From positions 1-62,368 of the forward strand of contig NZ_ARYM01000021.1 in NCBI RefSeq assembly GCF_000685315.1: 62,368 bases of DNA. Reading direction: 5' to 3'. The position numbers were made by a program, and so were the translations under genes. Source of the DNA: Hyphomonas polymorpha PS728. GTDB lineage: Bacteria; Pseudomonadota; Alphaproteobacteria; Caulobacterales; Hyphomonadaceae. Within the stretch, counting starts at the first letter, position 1, and each line of letters starts with the position of its first letter. The notes beneath the pieces are model-generated. The model did not search any database and was not told the origin of the DNA. It worked only from the letters and a program-made list of their open reading frames with translations. Of the stretch, positions 44,412 through 55,200 are shown piece by piece.

Positions 44412-47267
44412 CTAGAAGTTTGCCTTGAAGCCGAATTTCGCAGTCCAGCCATATTCTTCATACTGAAGCAGGCGTTCGCGGTCCGGGCCCTTCTGATAAG
44501 CTGTGTAGGTCGCGTCATTCAGGTTCACGAGCTCGGCAAAGAGCTGGAAGTTCTGGCTGAAGCGGTACTTCGCCGAAGCATCCACCTGGAAGTGCGGCTT
44601 CACATACCGGTCGGTGCCTTCATCGCTGCCCAGCTCATCCAGATAGGACGAACGGCCGGCGCCGGAGAGACGCAGGCTGACAGGGCCTTTGTCATAGCCG
44701 ATGACGATGTTGTAGGTGTGCTCCGAAGACGTCGGCAGCGGGATCGTCCGGCCCAGGACTTCCCCTTCTGCATCGGTGTAGGTGTAGTTGACGTTCGCAA
44801 TCAGGCCATCAAACGGCGCCGGCAGCATCGTGAAGGCCTGGCCGTATGAGAATTCGAAGCCCCGGACCTCAGCAGACTCGCCATTGATCGGAATGATTGC
44901 CTCGTCATAGGCGATCCCGTTGAATACGCCGCTCTCGAACTCGGCATCGACGATGAAGTCGTCAATCTTCTTGTAGAACACGCCGCCCTGGATCACCGCT
45001 TCCGGCAGGAAGTAATATTCCAGCGTGGCATCGAAGTTCGTGGCGCGATACGGATCAAGGTCTGGGTTACCGAACGTGCCTGTGCGTTCATTGTCGTCAT
45101 TCTCTTCGATGATGAAACGCGGGGCAAACTTGCCGAAGCTCGGACGGATAATCGACTGGAACGCGCCGGCGCGTGCCACGATCTTGTCGGTAACATCATA
45201 GCGGATGTTGAGGCTGGGAAGAACGTCCGTGTAGTCCTTGCTGACCGAAACCGGCGTGATGAACAGAGTGTCCTCGTCCAGTTCCACGCCGCCCACGACG
45301 GCGCCTTCCTCAACCAGTTCGGCGCGGCTGCCATTGGCGTCCACATCCGTCTGCTCGATACGCACCCCGCCGATGACCCGCAGCGGACCGCGCTGATACT
45401 TGGCCATCGCATAGCCTGCCAGGATCTGCTCCTCGGCGTCATAGCTTTCGATCGTCGATGCGAAGGCCGAGTCGAGGTCATTGCGCTCGAAGGCGCCCAG
45501 ACCATTCACCGCAATGAACGCGCGCACCTCCCCCAGATCCGGCAACGCACCCATGTCAGCGAGGCCATACGTCTGTGAACCAAGCACATCGGCCAGCGTC
45601 AGATCGCCGTCAAAACCATCATAGATGTCGTAGACAAAGTTCAGCGACTTGTCGCGCTGGCGCAGCTTGGCGCCCGACTTCACTTCAAGCGTGCCATTGG
45701 TCAGCGCAAACTCGCGCGCGACATCGAATTTGAAGGAGGCTTCCTTGTCCTTTGCGCGCTCCTGCGTGGTGCGCTCGAGAACAGAGAAACCGTATCTGGA
45801 CGGATCGTTGAAGTTCGCGGCGCCAAAGTCGAGGGCGTAGCCCGGCTTTTCCATGTCCGAATAGTCGAAGGTCACGCCCAGTGCGCCCGGCGTCTGGAAA
45901 CGGGCCTGGAAGCGGAACGGGTCGAGCGAACCGTCTTCGGTCTGGTCAGCTTCGGAATAGGCCGCATCATAAGTCAGCGTCCAGGGTCCGGTCTGCGTCT
46001 TGCCGCCCGCAGAGATTGTCCGGATGGTCTGGATCTCGCGGCGGTCTTTCAGATCGCGGCGGACCTGGATCCGTCCGTCTGCAGAGTCAAAGCTGGCTGT
46101 ATCGCCGGTTCCGCTGGCGGGCGCCTCGCTCATGCCGAAGACAAGACGGCGGCGAAGCTCGGTGTCGTCAAATTTGGAATAAAGGCCGCGCACATAGAGA
46201 TCGGTATTCTCGGTGGCCCGGAAATCGATCCCTGCGGTAAAGCCATAGCGCTCGCGGCGCACGTCATAGTCGCGATACTCGACATCTTCGGCATAGACGA
46301 CGCCATCATCGCTCGTCTCCCAGCCATCCATCTCGATATTATCGGTCGAGAACTCGCGGTCATAATAGCTGAAGCCGCCCGACAGGCCGATCCGGTCACC
46401 GATCAGTTTGATGAAATCGATCGAGCCCTTGGGCGAAGTCTTGCCGTTGAGGTCGTTGTAGGAGCCTTCATAGGAAAGCGAGAACAGATCCTTCTTGCGG
46501 TCGAAGGCACTGGTCGTGTTGATCTCGACCGATCCGCCGATCGTGTCGGCGTCCATGTCCGGGGTCAGCGATTTCTTGATCTCGATGGATTCGATCAGCT
46601 CCGACGGGATCACGTCCAGGGCAACTGCGCGCTCGTCGCCGCCCGTTGCCAGAACGCGGTTCCCGTTGATCGAGGCGGAGTTGAGGTTGGGGTCGAGGCC
46701 GCGCACGGAAACAAAGCGGCCTTCGCCCTGGTCGTTGAGCACGTTGATGCCCGGCGCGCGGCGGAGGGCTTCAGCCACGTTTTGATCCGGGAACTGACCG
46801 ATTGCGTCGCGCGTCAGAACCGTATCCACCGTATCGGAGGCACGCTGGCGGGCCAGCGAGCTCAGAAGGTTGGCCTGCTGGCCGATGACCAGAACCGTGT
46901 CCATCACCGCCGTCTCACCGCCGGCGCCACGGGCAGCCAGGGCAAAGGATTCAACCGTGGTGCTGGTTTCGGTTACCGTGATCACGCGGGTCTGTTCTTC
47001 CGCGCCGGGATAACGCACGCGCAGTGTATACGTGCCGGCGGGCACGTTGATGAAGCGGAACGAGCCGTCCTGACCGACTTCAGCGCTCTGGCTGAGTTCG
47101 ATCAGCGAAACTTCAGCGCCCCGCAGGGTGCGCGTGCCCGTAGCATCGGCGACCTCGCCGGAGATCGTTCCGGCATGCGCGGCGGAAACACCCGCCACAG
47201 TGGCAAGCATACTCGACGCAAGGAGGCGCGCCGTCAGGCTGCGGCCGAAGAATGAGGCGTGGAACAT
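44412..47267 (-). CDS. Large TonB-dependent receptor with carboxypeptidase-regulatory-like N-domain
   Basis: 951 residues. The signal peptide ends SAAHA, then comes a beta-sandwich of the CarboxypepD_reg type (GTISGEVADATGTRTLRGAEVSL ... GSFRFINVPAGTYTLRVRYPG). The plug (TVDTVLTRDAIGQFPDQNVAEALRRAPGI, VRGLDPNLNSASINGNRV) and a long barrel ending GFKANF follow. The pattern is that of the Caulobacter/Xanthomonas-type receptors for plant-derived glycans or other large substrates. It is transcribed alone from an AT-rich upstream region (47390-47440). Confidence 0.93.
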   Translation of the reverse strand: MFHASFFGRSLTARLLASSMLATVAGVSAAHAGTISGEVADATGTRTLRGAEVSLIELSQSAEVGQDGSFRFINVPAGTYTLRVRYPGAEEQTRVITVTETSTTVESFALAARGAGGETAVMDTVLVIGQQANLLSSLARQRASDTVDTVLTRDAIGQFPDQNVAEALRRAPGINVLNDQGEGRFVSVRGLDPNLNSASINGNRVLATGGDERAVALDVIPSELIESIEIKKSLTPDMDADTIGGSVEINTTSAFDRKKDLFSLSYEGSYNDLNGKTSPKGSIDFIKLIGDRIGLSGGFSYYDREFSTDNIEMDGWETSDDGVVYAEDVEYRDYDVRRERYGFTAGIDFRATENTDLYVRGLYSKFDDTELRRRLVFGMSEAPASGTGDTASFDSADGRIQVRRDLKDRREIQTIRTISAGGKTQTGPWTLTYDAAYSEADQTEDGSLDPFRFQARFQTPGALGVTFDYSDMEKPGYALDFGAANFNDPSRYGFSVLERTTQERAKDKEASFKFDVAREFALTNGTLEVKSGAKLRQRDKSLNFVYDIYDGFDGDLTLADVLGSQTYGLADMGALPDLGEVRAFIAVNGLGAFERNDLDSAFASTIESYDAEEQILAGYAMAKYQRGPLRVIGGVRIEQTDVDANGSRAELVEEGAVVGGVELDEDTLFITPVSVSKDYTDVLPSLNIRYDVTDKIVARAGAFQSIIRPSFGKFAPRFIIEENDDNERTGTFGNPDLDPYRATNFDATLEYYFLPEAVIQGGVFYKKIDDFIVDAEFESGVFNGIAYDEAIIPINGESAEVRGFEFSYGQAFTMLPAPFDGLIANVNYTYTDAEGEVLGRTIPLPTSSEHTYNIVIGYDKGPVSLRLSGAGRSSYLDELGSDEGTDRYVKPHFQVDASAKYRFSQNFQLFAELVNLNDATYTAYQKGPDRERLLQYEEYGWTAKFGFKANF

Positions 47268-47485
47268 TGGGAAACCCTTCCGCTGGAATTTGAAGCGGCG
47301 GGTATCAGCGGAGTATTTCAGACTTGCGACGGTTTTGCGTACTTATTGTTGCAACGATTTTGTAGGCTGAAAACCGTGGCGCCACGGCCACGAAGATACA
47401 TTTTCATGTATATATTTTATGCCTTCTGTATTCGTACGTGTACAGATTGTGACACTTGCGTGACGCTCTAAAAACCAGCCCGGGA

Positions 47486-49330
47486 TCAGGAAGGATCGCC
47501 GACATCCTTCGCCGGTGAAATTTCGGACGCAGTAGCGGTTGCGGCCTTGGGCCGGCGGACAACGCCTGCGAGCCGTGTCCCGGCCCGACGCGCCAGATCG
47601 GCAGCCAGCGCGCCCACGCCGGGGTCTTCCTCGTCGATCACAATTCCGACCGTACCGACCCCGCCGGCATCGTCGAGCGCGCAGACCACAATATCCACGT
47701 CTCCGATAGACACCCGGTCTCCAACAACCGGGCTGCCACTGAAGGATCGCTCCAGGAACTGTCCCGCCGTCACACCCTCGCTGGCATCAATGTCTTCCAG
47801 CCCGTACTGGCGCACAAGGTCTGCCATCTTTGTGGACCCCTTTACGCGAAACTGTATGTCGGACTCCGTCGCCATTTCATCCCAGGGGCTGGCATAGATC
47901 TGGTCCAGCAGGCGGATGCGGCGGGCAGAGGCAAAGAGGTAGACCTGGTCATTGGCCTGAAGCGGCCCGATCGTGTGGACCGAATAGGAAAGCCCGTCGC
48001 GGATCACCATCACCGGCCTTGCCCAGCGGGGTACGCGTTCGCCCTTGGCGATGGCGCTGTCGGGGTGGATCTTGTAACCGACCAGCTCCATCTCGGTCGC
48101 CCCGCGCAGCTCCAGCTCCACCCGGTCCACCAGTCCCTGCTCCGAGGGCAGGCTCATCTTCAGAAGCTTCGCCACCGGCTGAAGGGTCCACCCCTGCACC
48201 AGCAGGGAGACCAGAACCATCACGAACACGACGTTGAAATAGAAACTGCCATTCTCGATCCCCGCCAGCCCCGGCAGGATCGCCAGCAGGATGGAGACCG
48301 CCCCCCGCAGGCCCACCCAGCTGGTGAAGGCAGTCTCACGGGACTTGAACTCAAACGGCAGCAGGCAGAGCCATACGGCGACCGGCCGGGCGACGAAGAT
48401 CAGGACGGCCGACAGAACGAGGGCCGGGATCAGGATCTGCGGAAATTCTGAGGGAGTCGCCAGGAGGCCGAGCGCCAGGAACATCCCGATCTGCGCCAGC
48501 CAGGTCATGCCGACCTGAAACCGCCGCAGCCTCTGGGCAAACCGCACCTTGCGGTTTCCGGCCACGACGCCCGCCACATAGGCGGCCAGAAAGCCGCTGC
48601 CGCCAAACAGGGCGCACACGGCGAACACAACCAGCGCCGCAGCCAGCCCGGAAATCGGGTAGAGGCCAGGATCAAGGTTCACCAGCTTGTTGAGTAGCCA
48701 TGCGATGCCAAAGCCGCCAACAATGCCGAACAGAATGCCCAGGCCCATCTGCTGGATGAAGGTCATCAACACTTCAAAACCGAACAGCGCGTCGGTGCCG
48801 GCATTGGCCGCGATCAGTTCGATCAGCAGGATGGTAAGGAAGATGGCCATCGGATCGTTGGCCCCCGATTCGATTTCGAGGGTGGAGCCGACCTTCTCGC
48901 GCAGGCGGATGCCCCCTGCCCTGAGCAGAAAGAACACCGCGGCCGCATCCGTGGACGCCACGATCGATCCCAGCAGAAAGGCTTCCAGCCAGCCGACCCC
49001 GAACAGGAAATGCGCCGCCACCCCCGTCGCCCCGGCGGTCAGCAGCACGCCAAACGTCGCCAGGCTCAGCGCCGGCGCCGCCGCCACGCGGTAGCTGCGC
49101 ATCGGCGTCTCGAAACCGCTGTCGAAGAGAATGATCGCCAGCGCCAATGACCCAATGAAATAGGCCGCCGATCCGCTGTCGAACTGGATGCCCAGAAGCC
49201 CGTCTTCGCCCGCAAGCAGGCCGATCCCGAGGAAAACGAGCAGCAAGGGCGCGCCGAAGCGCTGCGACACCAGACTCGTCAGAGCGGCCAGCGACACAAG
49301 GGCTGCGCCGATCAGGATGGCAATGTTCAC
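47486..49330 (-). CDS. CPA1-family K+/H+ antiporter (NhaP2/CvrA-like)
   Basis: 614 residues. Twelve or so membrane segments fill residues 1-390, with the ion-site region GSIVASTDAAAVFFLL and ESGANDPMAIF typical of CPA1 exchangers. A TrkA_C/RCK_C domain follows (about 400-480), then a CorC/HlyC-like C-terminal domain (about 500-585), the layout of NhaP2/CvrA potassium-proton antiporters that protect against high K+ or low osmolarity. It is transcribed alone on the minus strand. Confidence 0.93.
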   Translation of the reverse strand: MNIAILIGAALVSLAALTSLVSQRFGAPLLLVFLGIGLLAGEDGLLGIQFDSGSAAYFIGSLALAIILFDSGFETPMRSYRVAAAPALSLATFGVLLTAGATGVAAHFLFGVGWLEAFLLGSIVASTDAAAVFFLLRAGGIRLREKVGSTLEIESGANDPMAIFLTILLIELIAANAGTDALFGFEVLMTFIQQMGLGILFGIVGGFGIAWLLNKLVNLDPGLYPISGLAAALVVFAVCALFGGSGFLAAYVAGVVAGNRKVRFAQRLRRFQVGMTWLAQIGMFLALGLLATPSEFPQILIPALVLSAVLIFVARPVAVWLCLLPFEFKSRETAFTSWVGLRGAVSILLAILPGLAGIENGSFYFNVVFVMVLVSLLVQGWTLQPVAKLLKMSLPSEQGLVDRVELELRGATEMELVGYKIHPDSAIAKGERVPRWARPVMVIRDGLSYSVHTIGPLQANDQVYLFASARRIRLLDQIYASPWDEMATESDIQFRVKGSTKMADLVRQYGLEDIDASEGVTAGQFLERSFSGSPVVGDRVSIGDVDIVVCALDDAGGVGTVGIVIDEEDPGVGALAADLARRAGTRLAGVVRRPKAATATASEISPAKDVGDPS

Positions 49331-49622
49331 AGACTCAAACAGCGTCCGGACCTCCTCTTCTTTGTCACGGCGGGCAAAATGTCATTGTAGACGGGCAGTC
49401 TCGTAGCTAAGCTTTGGGCAGCTAATGCGCTAGAGGCGAAGCGGATTTTCCTCTCCCCAGCGTGCATTTCGCGGCTCGCCCGTGCAAAAACATCACGAAA
49501 ACGTGAGAGCTGCTTAGACGGAATCTTTCGCTTCTTTCGTTTAAGGAAGCGCGCGGCGGGTTAACTGCAAACTGCAGACCGTTGGCTTGATTGGTAATGT
49601 TCTTCGTCTAGTTCGGAAAAAT
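49331..49622. promoter_or_regulatory. Divergent promoter region of antiporter and efflux operon
   Basis: A 292-bp gap between the left-reading antiporter and right-reading efflux operon. It includes the short palindrome CTGCAaacTGCAG and ttgattggtaatg-like sequence at about 49585-49600 that could hold the efflux promoter. No regulator gene of the TetR or MarR type is linked. Confidence 0.35.
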
Positions 49623-51068
49623 ATGACTGAAAGAATGGTTCCCCGGTACGCGCGCCTGTCTGGCGCGGCGGCGCTCGCGCTCATTATGGCGGGCTGCGCC
49701 TCTGTGCCGGAACGGCCGGTTGCCGAAGCACCCCCGGCGGCCGGAGACGCTTTCCGGGCCGGCGCCAGCGCCGAAGCGGTCAGCGCCGATTGGTGGACAG
49801 GCTTTAACGATCCGGTTCTGGCAGGTCTGGTTGATGCCTCCCTGGAGGCTTCTCCGGCCCTGCGCGCGGCTGATTTCTCGGTCGCCGAGGCGGAAGCTGC
49901 CCTGCGGCTTGCCCTGCTCGGCGCCAGCCCGACCGCCTCGAGCCGCGCCGGCATCACTGCCGCCCGCCCCACCGGCAGCACCGCTGACCGGATCAATGTC
50001 AGCGCAACGGGCACCCTGGCCGCCAGCTGGGAGTTTGACGCGTTTGGCCGCATCGCTGCGCTGGTGGAAGCAGCCCGCTTCGACACCGCCGCCTCCCGCG
50101 AGCTGCGCCGCGACATCGCCGTCACCCTCGCCTCGGAAACAGCGCTCGCCTACATCAATCTGCGCGGCGCCGAAGCCCGGCTGGAAGTTGGCCGCCGCAA
50201 CGCCGAGACCCAGATGGAAGGTCTCGAGCTTGTCCGCACCCTTGTCGACAATGGCCGCGCTACCCAGCTGGACCTTGAACAGGCCGAAACCCAATATCGC
50301 ACCACGCTGGCATCCCTGCCGGTCTATGAAGCAGACCGCGAAGCGGCCATCAGCCGCCTCGCCGCGCTGACAGCCGCGCCTGCCAGCGCCGCCGATCCGC
50401 TGGTTCAGCAACTCGCCGCCACCCCTGGCTTGATCCCGTCTCTCAGCGCGCCGCTCAGCGCCGGCACGCCGGAAGAGCTGCTCCGCCGCCGCCCGGACAT
50501 TCGCATCGCCGAGGCACAGATCGGAGCAGCCCTGGCGCTTGGCGACGCTGCCCGCGCCGACCTCTTCCCGCGCATCACGCTGAATGCAAACCTTCTGGGC
50601 CTCGTGCGCAATACCGGCGTCGCGCTCAGTGATGAGAGCATCGGCTTCGATTTTGGTCCTGCCATCAGCTGGGCCGGGCCAGACCTGCGCGGCGTCTATG
50701 CCGGGATCGATGTTGCCGACGCCCGCACGGGCCGCGTGATCGCGAATTACCAGTCCACTGTACTTGATGCCCTTGCAGATGCGGAAACCGCGCTCACCAA
50801 TCTCGCATCTGAAACCCGCCGCACCACCGATCTTGAGGCAGCCCTTGCCTCGGCCCGCCGGGCCCATGATCTTGCCCGCCTGAGATATCAGGAAGGGCTC
50901 GACAGCTACCTGAATGTCCTCGACGCGCAGCGCTCGCTGCTCGACGCGGAAGACCGCCTTGCGGTCAACCGGGCAGAAACCGCCCGGCGCGCCGTCCGGG
51001 CTTACAGAAGCCTCGGCGGTATCTGGACCGACGAAGAACTCGCCGCCTTCCGGGCGGGATTAGGATAA
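49623..51068 (+). CDS. NodT-family outer-membrane efflux lipoprotein
   Basis: About 481 residues from ATG 49623. The signal peptide ends in the lipobox MAGC. Two OEP repeats (ADFSVAEAEAALRLALLGASPTASSRAG; RRRPDIRIAEAQIGAALALGDAARADLFPRITL) make the TolC-like helical barrel. It is the outer-membrane channel of the RND pump encoded next, with 4 bp to the adaptor gene. It could also serve the RTX type I system, which lacks its own TolC, but that is only a possibility. Confidence 0.92.
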   Translation: MTERMVPRYARLSGAAALALIMAGCASVPERPVAEAPPAAGDAFRAGASAEAVSADWWTGFNDPVLAGLVDASLEASPALRAADFSVAEAEAALRLALLGASPTASSRAGITAARPTGSTADRINVSATGTLAASWEFDAFGRIAALVEAARFDTAASRELRRDIAVTLASETALAYINLRGAEARLEVGRRNAETQMEGLELVRTLVDNGRATQLDLEQAETQYRTTLASLPVYEADREAAISRLAALTAAPASAADPLVQQLAATPGLIPSLSAPLSAGTPEELLRRRPDIRIAEAQIGAALALGDAARADLFPRITLNANLLGLVRNTGVALSDESIGFDFGPAISWAGPDLRGVYAGIDVADARTGRVIANYQSTVLDALADAETALTNLASETRRTTDLEAALASARRAHDLARLRYQEGLDSYLNVLDAQRSLLDAEDRLAVNRAETARRAVRAYRSLGGIWTDEELAAFRAGLG

Positions 51069-51072
51069 GCCA

Positions 51073-52218
51073 ATGCTGAAACTCGTCCGCAAGAACCCGC
51101 TCAAGACCGCAGGCGCTGCCCTGGCGGCCGTGCTGCTGATTGCGACCCCTGCCCTCACCCAGCAGCGCGGCGGCGGCCCCGGCGGTCAGGCCGGCGCCCC
51201 CCCGCCGAGCAGCGTTTTCGCTGAGCCGGCCCGCGAACAGGTATTCACCAATCGTGTGGAAGCCATCGGCACGCTTGAACCCAATGAGCGGGTAGACCTC
51301 ACCCTCACCGCGTCCGACCGCGTGACCGCGCTCTACTTTGAAGACGGCGACCGCGTGAAGAAGGGCGCCACCCTCCTCTCGCTCGCCCAGCGCGAACAGG
51401 TCGCCCTCGTGGAGTCCGCTGAGGCAGACCTTGCCCAGGCTCGTCAGGACCTTGCCCGCATCGAGCCGCTGGCCGAACGGGGCGCTGTCTCTTCGTCCGA
51501 GCTGGACATGGCCCGCCGCAATGTCAGCACCGCCGCCGCTCAGCTGCGCGCGGTTCAGTCGCGCCAGAATGACCGCGTTCTGGTGGCACCTTTTGAGGGC
51601 GTGCTCGGCTTCCGCCGTGTCAGTGTCGGCTCCCTCATCCGCCCCGGCGATGTTGTTGCCACGCTGATCGATGACAGCGTCATGCGCCTGGAGTTTGCCG
51701 TGCCGTCCGCCTTCATCCGCGTCCTGCGTCCCGGCCTCGAGATTGAAGCCTCGACTGGCGATCTGCCCGGCCAGGTCTTCGCCGGCACCGTCGATTCCAT
51801 CGACAATGCCATCGACCCCATTACGCGCTCCGTCCGTGTACGCGCCAAGGTGCCCAACCCGTCGGGCATCCTGAAGTCGGGCATGTACATGTCGGTCGGC
51901 CTGCAGACCGAGCCGCGCCGCGCCATGTCCGTTCCCGAAGTCGCCCTTCAGCCGCGCGGTCCCGATACTTTTGTCTGGGTCGCTGACTCCAGTGGCGCCC
52001 AAACTGTTGCCCGCCGCGTAAAGATCGAGCCGGGCCTGCGCCATAATGGCCGGGTCGAAGTGGTGTCGGGCCTGACCGCCGGTCAGATGGTCATCACCGA
52101 AGGCGCGCTCCGCGTCCGGGAAGGCGCCCCGGTGGTCATCCTCGATGAGAAAATCCTTCAGCCCTCTCCCGCCGCCCGCAGCGGCGCCGTGGGCGGCCCC
52201 GCCGTGAACCTGGACTAG
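51073..52218 (+). CDS. RND efflux periplasmic adaptor
   Basis: This 381-residue membrane fusion protein has a signal or anchor segment (AAALAAVLLIATPALTQ), split lipoyl domain (VEAIGTLEPNERVDL ... APFEGVLGFRRVSVGSLIRPGDV), helical hairpin and beta-barrel, ending VVILDEKILQP. It joins the inner-membrane pump to the NodT-type channel. Stop-to-start spacing is 4 bp on each side, so this is one operon. Confidence 0.94.
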   Translation: MLKLVRKNPLKTAGAALAAVLLIATPALTQQRGGGPGGQAGAPPPSSVFAEPAREQVFTNRVEAIGTLEPNERVDLTLTASDRVTALYFEDGDRVKKGATLLSLAQREQVALVESAEADLAQARQDLARIEPLAERGAVSSSELDMARRNVSTAAAQLRAVQSRQNDRVLVAPFEGVLGFRRVSVGSLIRPGDVVATLIDDSVMRLEFAVPSAFIRVLRPGLEIEASTGDLPGQVFAGTVDSIDNAIDPITRSVRVRAKVPNPSGILKSGMYMSVGLQTEPRRAMSVPEVALQPRGPDTFVWVADSSGAQTVARRVKIEPGLRHNGRVEVVSGLTAGQMVITEGALRVREGAPVVILDEKILQPSPAARSGAVGGPAVNLD

Positions 52219-52222
52219 GGCA

Positions 52223-55200
52223 ATGATTCTTTCGGACACTTCGGTAAAACGGCCGGTCTTCGCTTCTGTCCTGTCGATCCTCCTGATCGTCTTCGGCCTG
52301 GTGGCATTCTCACGTCTGCCCCTGCGCGAGTTTCCGGACATCGACCCGCCGGTCGTTTCAATCAGTGTCAACTATCCCGGCGCCTCGGCGTCGGTTGTGG
52401 AAACCCGGATCACCCAGGTGATCGAGGAACGCATCGCCGGTATCGGCGGCGTGCGCTTCATCAATTCGCGCTCGCGCGATGGCCGCGCCAACATCTCGAT
52501 CGAGTTCGACGTCAACCGCGATATTGATGCGGCCGCCAATGATGTCCGCGACAGGGTGTCCAGCGTGGCAGACCGCCTGCCCCCGGAAGCCGACGCGCCC
52601 GAAGTCGAGAAAGCCGACGCAGACGATGACGTCATCCTCTGGCTGAACTTCGCCAGCCAGCAAATGACCACCCCGGAACTCACCGACTACGCCAACCGCT
52701 TTCTGGTGGACCGCTTCTCCGCAATTGACGGGGTTGCCCGTATCCAGATCGGCGGCTCGCGCGATTATGCCATGCGGGTCTGGCTCGACCGCCGGGCGCT
52801 TGCCGCCCGCGGCCTGACCGCCGGAGACGTGGAACGCGCCCTGCGGGCAGAGAACGTCGAGGCCCCCGCCGGAACGCTGGAGTCCGGCGCGGTCAGCTAC
52901 ACCCTGCGGATTGATCGCCCCTTCCGCACCGCCGAAGATTTTGCCGGCCTGGTCCTTGCTCAGGGCGAAGGCTATCTTGTCCGCCTCGGAGATGTCGCCC
53001 GCGTAGAGCGCGGCACGGTGGACGACCGCACGATGTTCCGCGGCAATGGCGAGCCAATGGTCGGCCTCGGCATCGTCAAACAGTCGACTGCCAATACGGT
53101 CGAAGTCGCCAACGGCGCCAAGGCGCTGATGAACGAACTCAATGCGACGCTGCCCGAAGGCATGCAGCTTTACCTCTCCTTCGACAGCTCGGTCTTCATT
53201 GAAGCCTCCATCCGCGAAGTCTGGACCACGCTCGGCATCGCGGTGGTGCTGGTGACGCTCGTGATCTTCCTCTTCCTCGGCAGCTTCCGCACCACCATCA
53301 TCCCGGCGGTTACGGTTCCGGTTTCGGTGATTGCCACCTTCATCGTGCTCTACAGTCTCGGCTTCACGCTGAACCTCCTCACCCTGCTCGCGCTCGTGCT
53401 CGCCATCGGCCTGCTCGTGGATGATGCCATCGTCGTGCTCGAAAACATTCACCGGCGGATGCAGGAGGAAAACGAATCCCCCCTGGTCGCGGCCTTTAAC
53501 GGCGCCCGCCAGGTCGGCTTCGCGGTGATCGCCACCACCATGGTCCTGATGGCCGTGTTCATTCCCATCACGCTGATGGAAGGCAATACAGGCCGTCTGT
53601 TCACGGAATTTGCCGTTACCATTGCCGCCGCTGTTGCCTTCTCGAGTCTTGTGGCGCTCACCATGTCGCCCATGCTGGCGTCCAAGATCCTGAAACCGCA
53701 TGCCGAATCCCGTTCCGGCCCGCTGTCCAGCTTCATCCAGCGCATCGACCGTTTTGTGGACAAGGTTCGCGGTGTCTACTCCCGCATCTTCGACTTTCTC
53801 GTCCGCCGGCCGCTTGCCATTGCGCTGGCCACGCTCGCCATCATGATCGGCAGCTGGTTCATCTTCCAGGATCTCGAAAGCGAATACGCCCCGCGCGAGG
53901 ATCGCGGCGGCTTCTTCATGTCGATCCGCGGCCCGGAAGGGGCGTCCTTCGAATATATGGAGCGCTATCTCGACGAGATCGAGCGCCGCCTTCTGCCCTA
54001 CACCGAATCCGGCGAGATCAGCCGCCTCCTTGTCCGCGCGCCCGGCTGGGGCGGCGGTTACAACCAGGGCAACGTCGTGGCCGTTCTGGCAGACTGGGAC
54101 GAGCGCCGCCCGGCTGACGAGATCATCAACGAGATCAACGGAAAACTCTCCGACCTTCCCGGCATCCGTGGCTTTGCCATGATGCGCCAGGGCCTCGCCG
54201 GAGGCGGCGGCAAGCCCGTCCAGTTCGTCATCGGCGGCCCCTCCTATGAGGACCTCGTCGTCTGGCGCGACCTCTTCCTTGCCGCCATCGAAGCGGATAA
54301 TCCCGGCATCGTCGACATCGACTGGGATTACAAGGAAACCCAGCCGCAATACCGTATCCAGATCAATTACGAGCGCGCCGCAGACCTTGGCGTCACCGTT
54401 GCGGAAATCGGCACGACGCTGGAAACCATGCTCGGCTCGCGCCGCGTGACCACCTATCTCGACAATGGCGAGGAATATGATGTCATCGTCGAAGGCATCC
54501 GGTCGGAGCAGAACACGCCCACCGATGTGCAGAACATCTATGTCCGCTCTGCCCGCTCCGGTGAGCTGATCCCCCTCTCCAGCGTTGTCACGCTTCAGCC
54601 TTTCGCAGACAGCCCGACGCTCAACCGCTACAACCGCGTGCGCGCCATCACCATCGATGCCGATCTTGCCCCCGGCGTCACCCTTGGCACCGCGCTCGAC
54701 GGCATGGAACGCATCGCCCGTGAGGTGCTGCCCACTGAAGCGACGATCGACTTCAAGGGCCAGTCGCTGGAGTTCCGCTCCGCCGGCGCCTCCATTGCCT
54801 TCGTCTTCGTCATCGGTCTGCTGATCGTGTTCCTGGTGCTGGCAGCCCAGTTCGAAAGCTGGATACACCCGCTGGTGATCATGCTGTCGGTGCCTGCCAC
54901 CCTCGCCGGCGGCCTCCTCGGCCTCTGGCTCACAGGGCAGACCCTCAACATCTACACCCAGATCGGCCTCATCATGCTGATCGGCATCGCGGCCAAGAAC
55001 GGCATCCTGATCGTCGAGTTTGCCAACCAGTTGCGCGACGAAGGCAAGGATTTCGACGCCGCCCTCAAGGAAGCCGCCCTCGCCCGCCTGCGCCCCATCC
55101 TGATGACGGGCCTCACCACGGCGGCCGGCGCCGTACCGCTGATCATTACCAGCGGCGCGGGCGCCGAAACGCGCATCGCCATCGGCATCGTGATCCTCTT